Assembly: GCA_029052085.1 (NCBI GenBank) | Contig: JAIDJS010000142.1 | Coordinates: 1 to 6,919 of the forward strand | Reading direction: 5' to 3' | Origin: Eubacterium sp. | Lineage (GTDB): Bacteria > Bacillota > Clostridia > Oscillospirales > Acutalibacteraceae | Length of the DNA: 6,919 nt | Shown here: positions 6,910 through 6,919 of the stretch, in pieces | Position numbering within the stretch: position 1 is the stretch's first letter | Layout: the number at the start of each line of letters is the position of its first letter | The notes under the pieces: model-generated | The model's input: the letters and a program-made list of their open reading frames with translations, nothing else | Told to the model about the DNA's origin: nothing | Database searches by the model: none | Made by a program: the position numbers and the translations under genes

Positions 6910-6919
6910 ATACTTATAT

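Noticed and set aside
6836..6919. Riboswitch, tRNA or origin-like element in the AT-rich right edge
   Set aside because: The stretch is simple AT-rich sequence with no stable GC-containing stems or conserved motif. Only a weak promoter candidate was retained.

Overview
The window looks like chromosomal DNA of a low-to-moderate GC Firmicute, most likely a gut or rumen Clostridia (Oscillospiraceae/Ruminococcaceae-like). That placement rests on GGAGG-type ribosome binding sites, the character of the CarB and DapF sequences, and the style of the hydrolase. It is an inference, because no rRNA or other marker is present. I see no mobile element, phage gene, CRISPR array, tRNA or riboswitch.

Positions 1-5793 (+ strand) are the 3' part of a tightly packed arginine/carbamoyl-phosphate operon. 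It holds a 5'-truncated ornithine carbamoyltransferase gene (argF), then carA (glutaminase subunit of carbamoyl-phosphate synthase) 5 nt later, then carB, whose ATG overlaps the carA stop by one base (TAATG). Together these make carbamoyl phosphate from glutamine, bicarbonate and ATP, and pass it to ornithine to form citrulline. The same carbamoyl phosphate can also feed pyrimidine synthesis.

The notable feature is that the carB reading frame does not stop at the normal CarB C-terminus (about residue 1062). It continues through a five-residue link into a complete, collinear diaminopimelate epimerase (DapF) domain, giving one 1344-residue polypeptide. This joins the arginine/pyrimidine precursor enzyme to a lysine/peptidoglycan enzyme. 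The DapF part keeps most family motifs and the second catalytic Cys. It has Ala where the first catalytic Cys of classical DapF sits, and Asp where a substrate-binding Asn sits. Whether it is an active DAP epimerase is therefore open.

A strong hairpin with T-tracts on both sides (5799-5832) ends the operon and probably also ends the convergent gene. That gene, on the minus strand (5837-6823), encodes a cytoplasmic alpha/beta-hydrolase with a probable Cys nucleophile. It has a clear ribosome binding site and a possible promoter in the AT-rich stretch at the right edge. It has no evident link to the operon.
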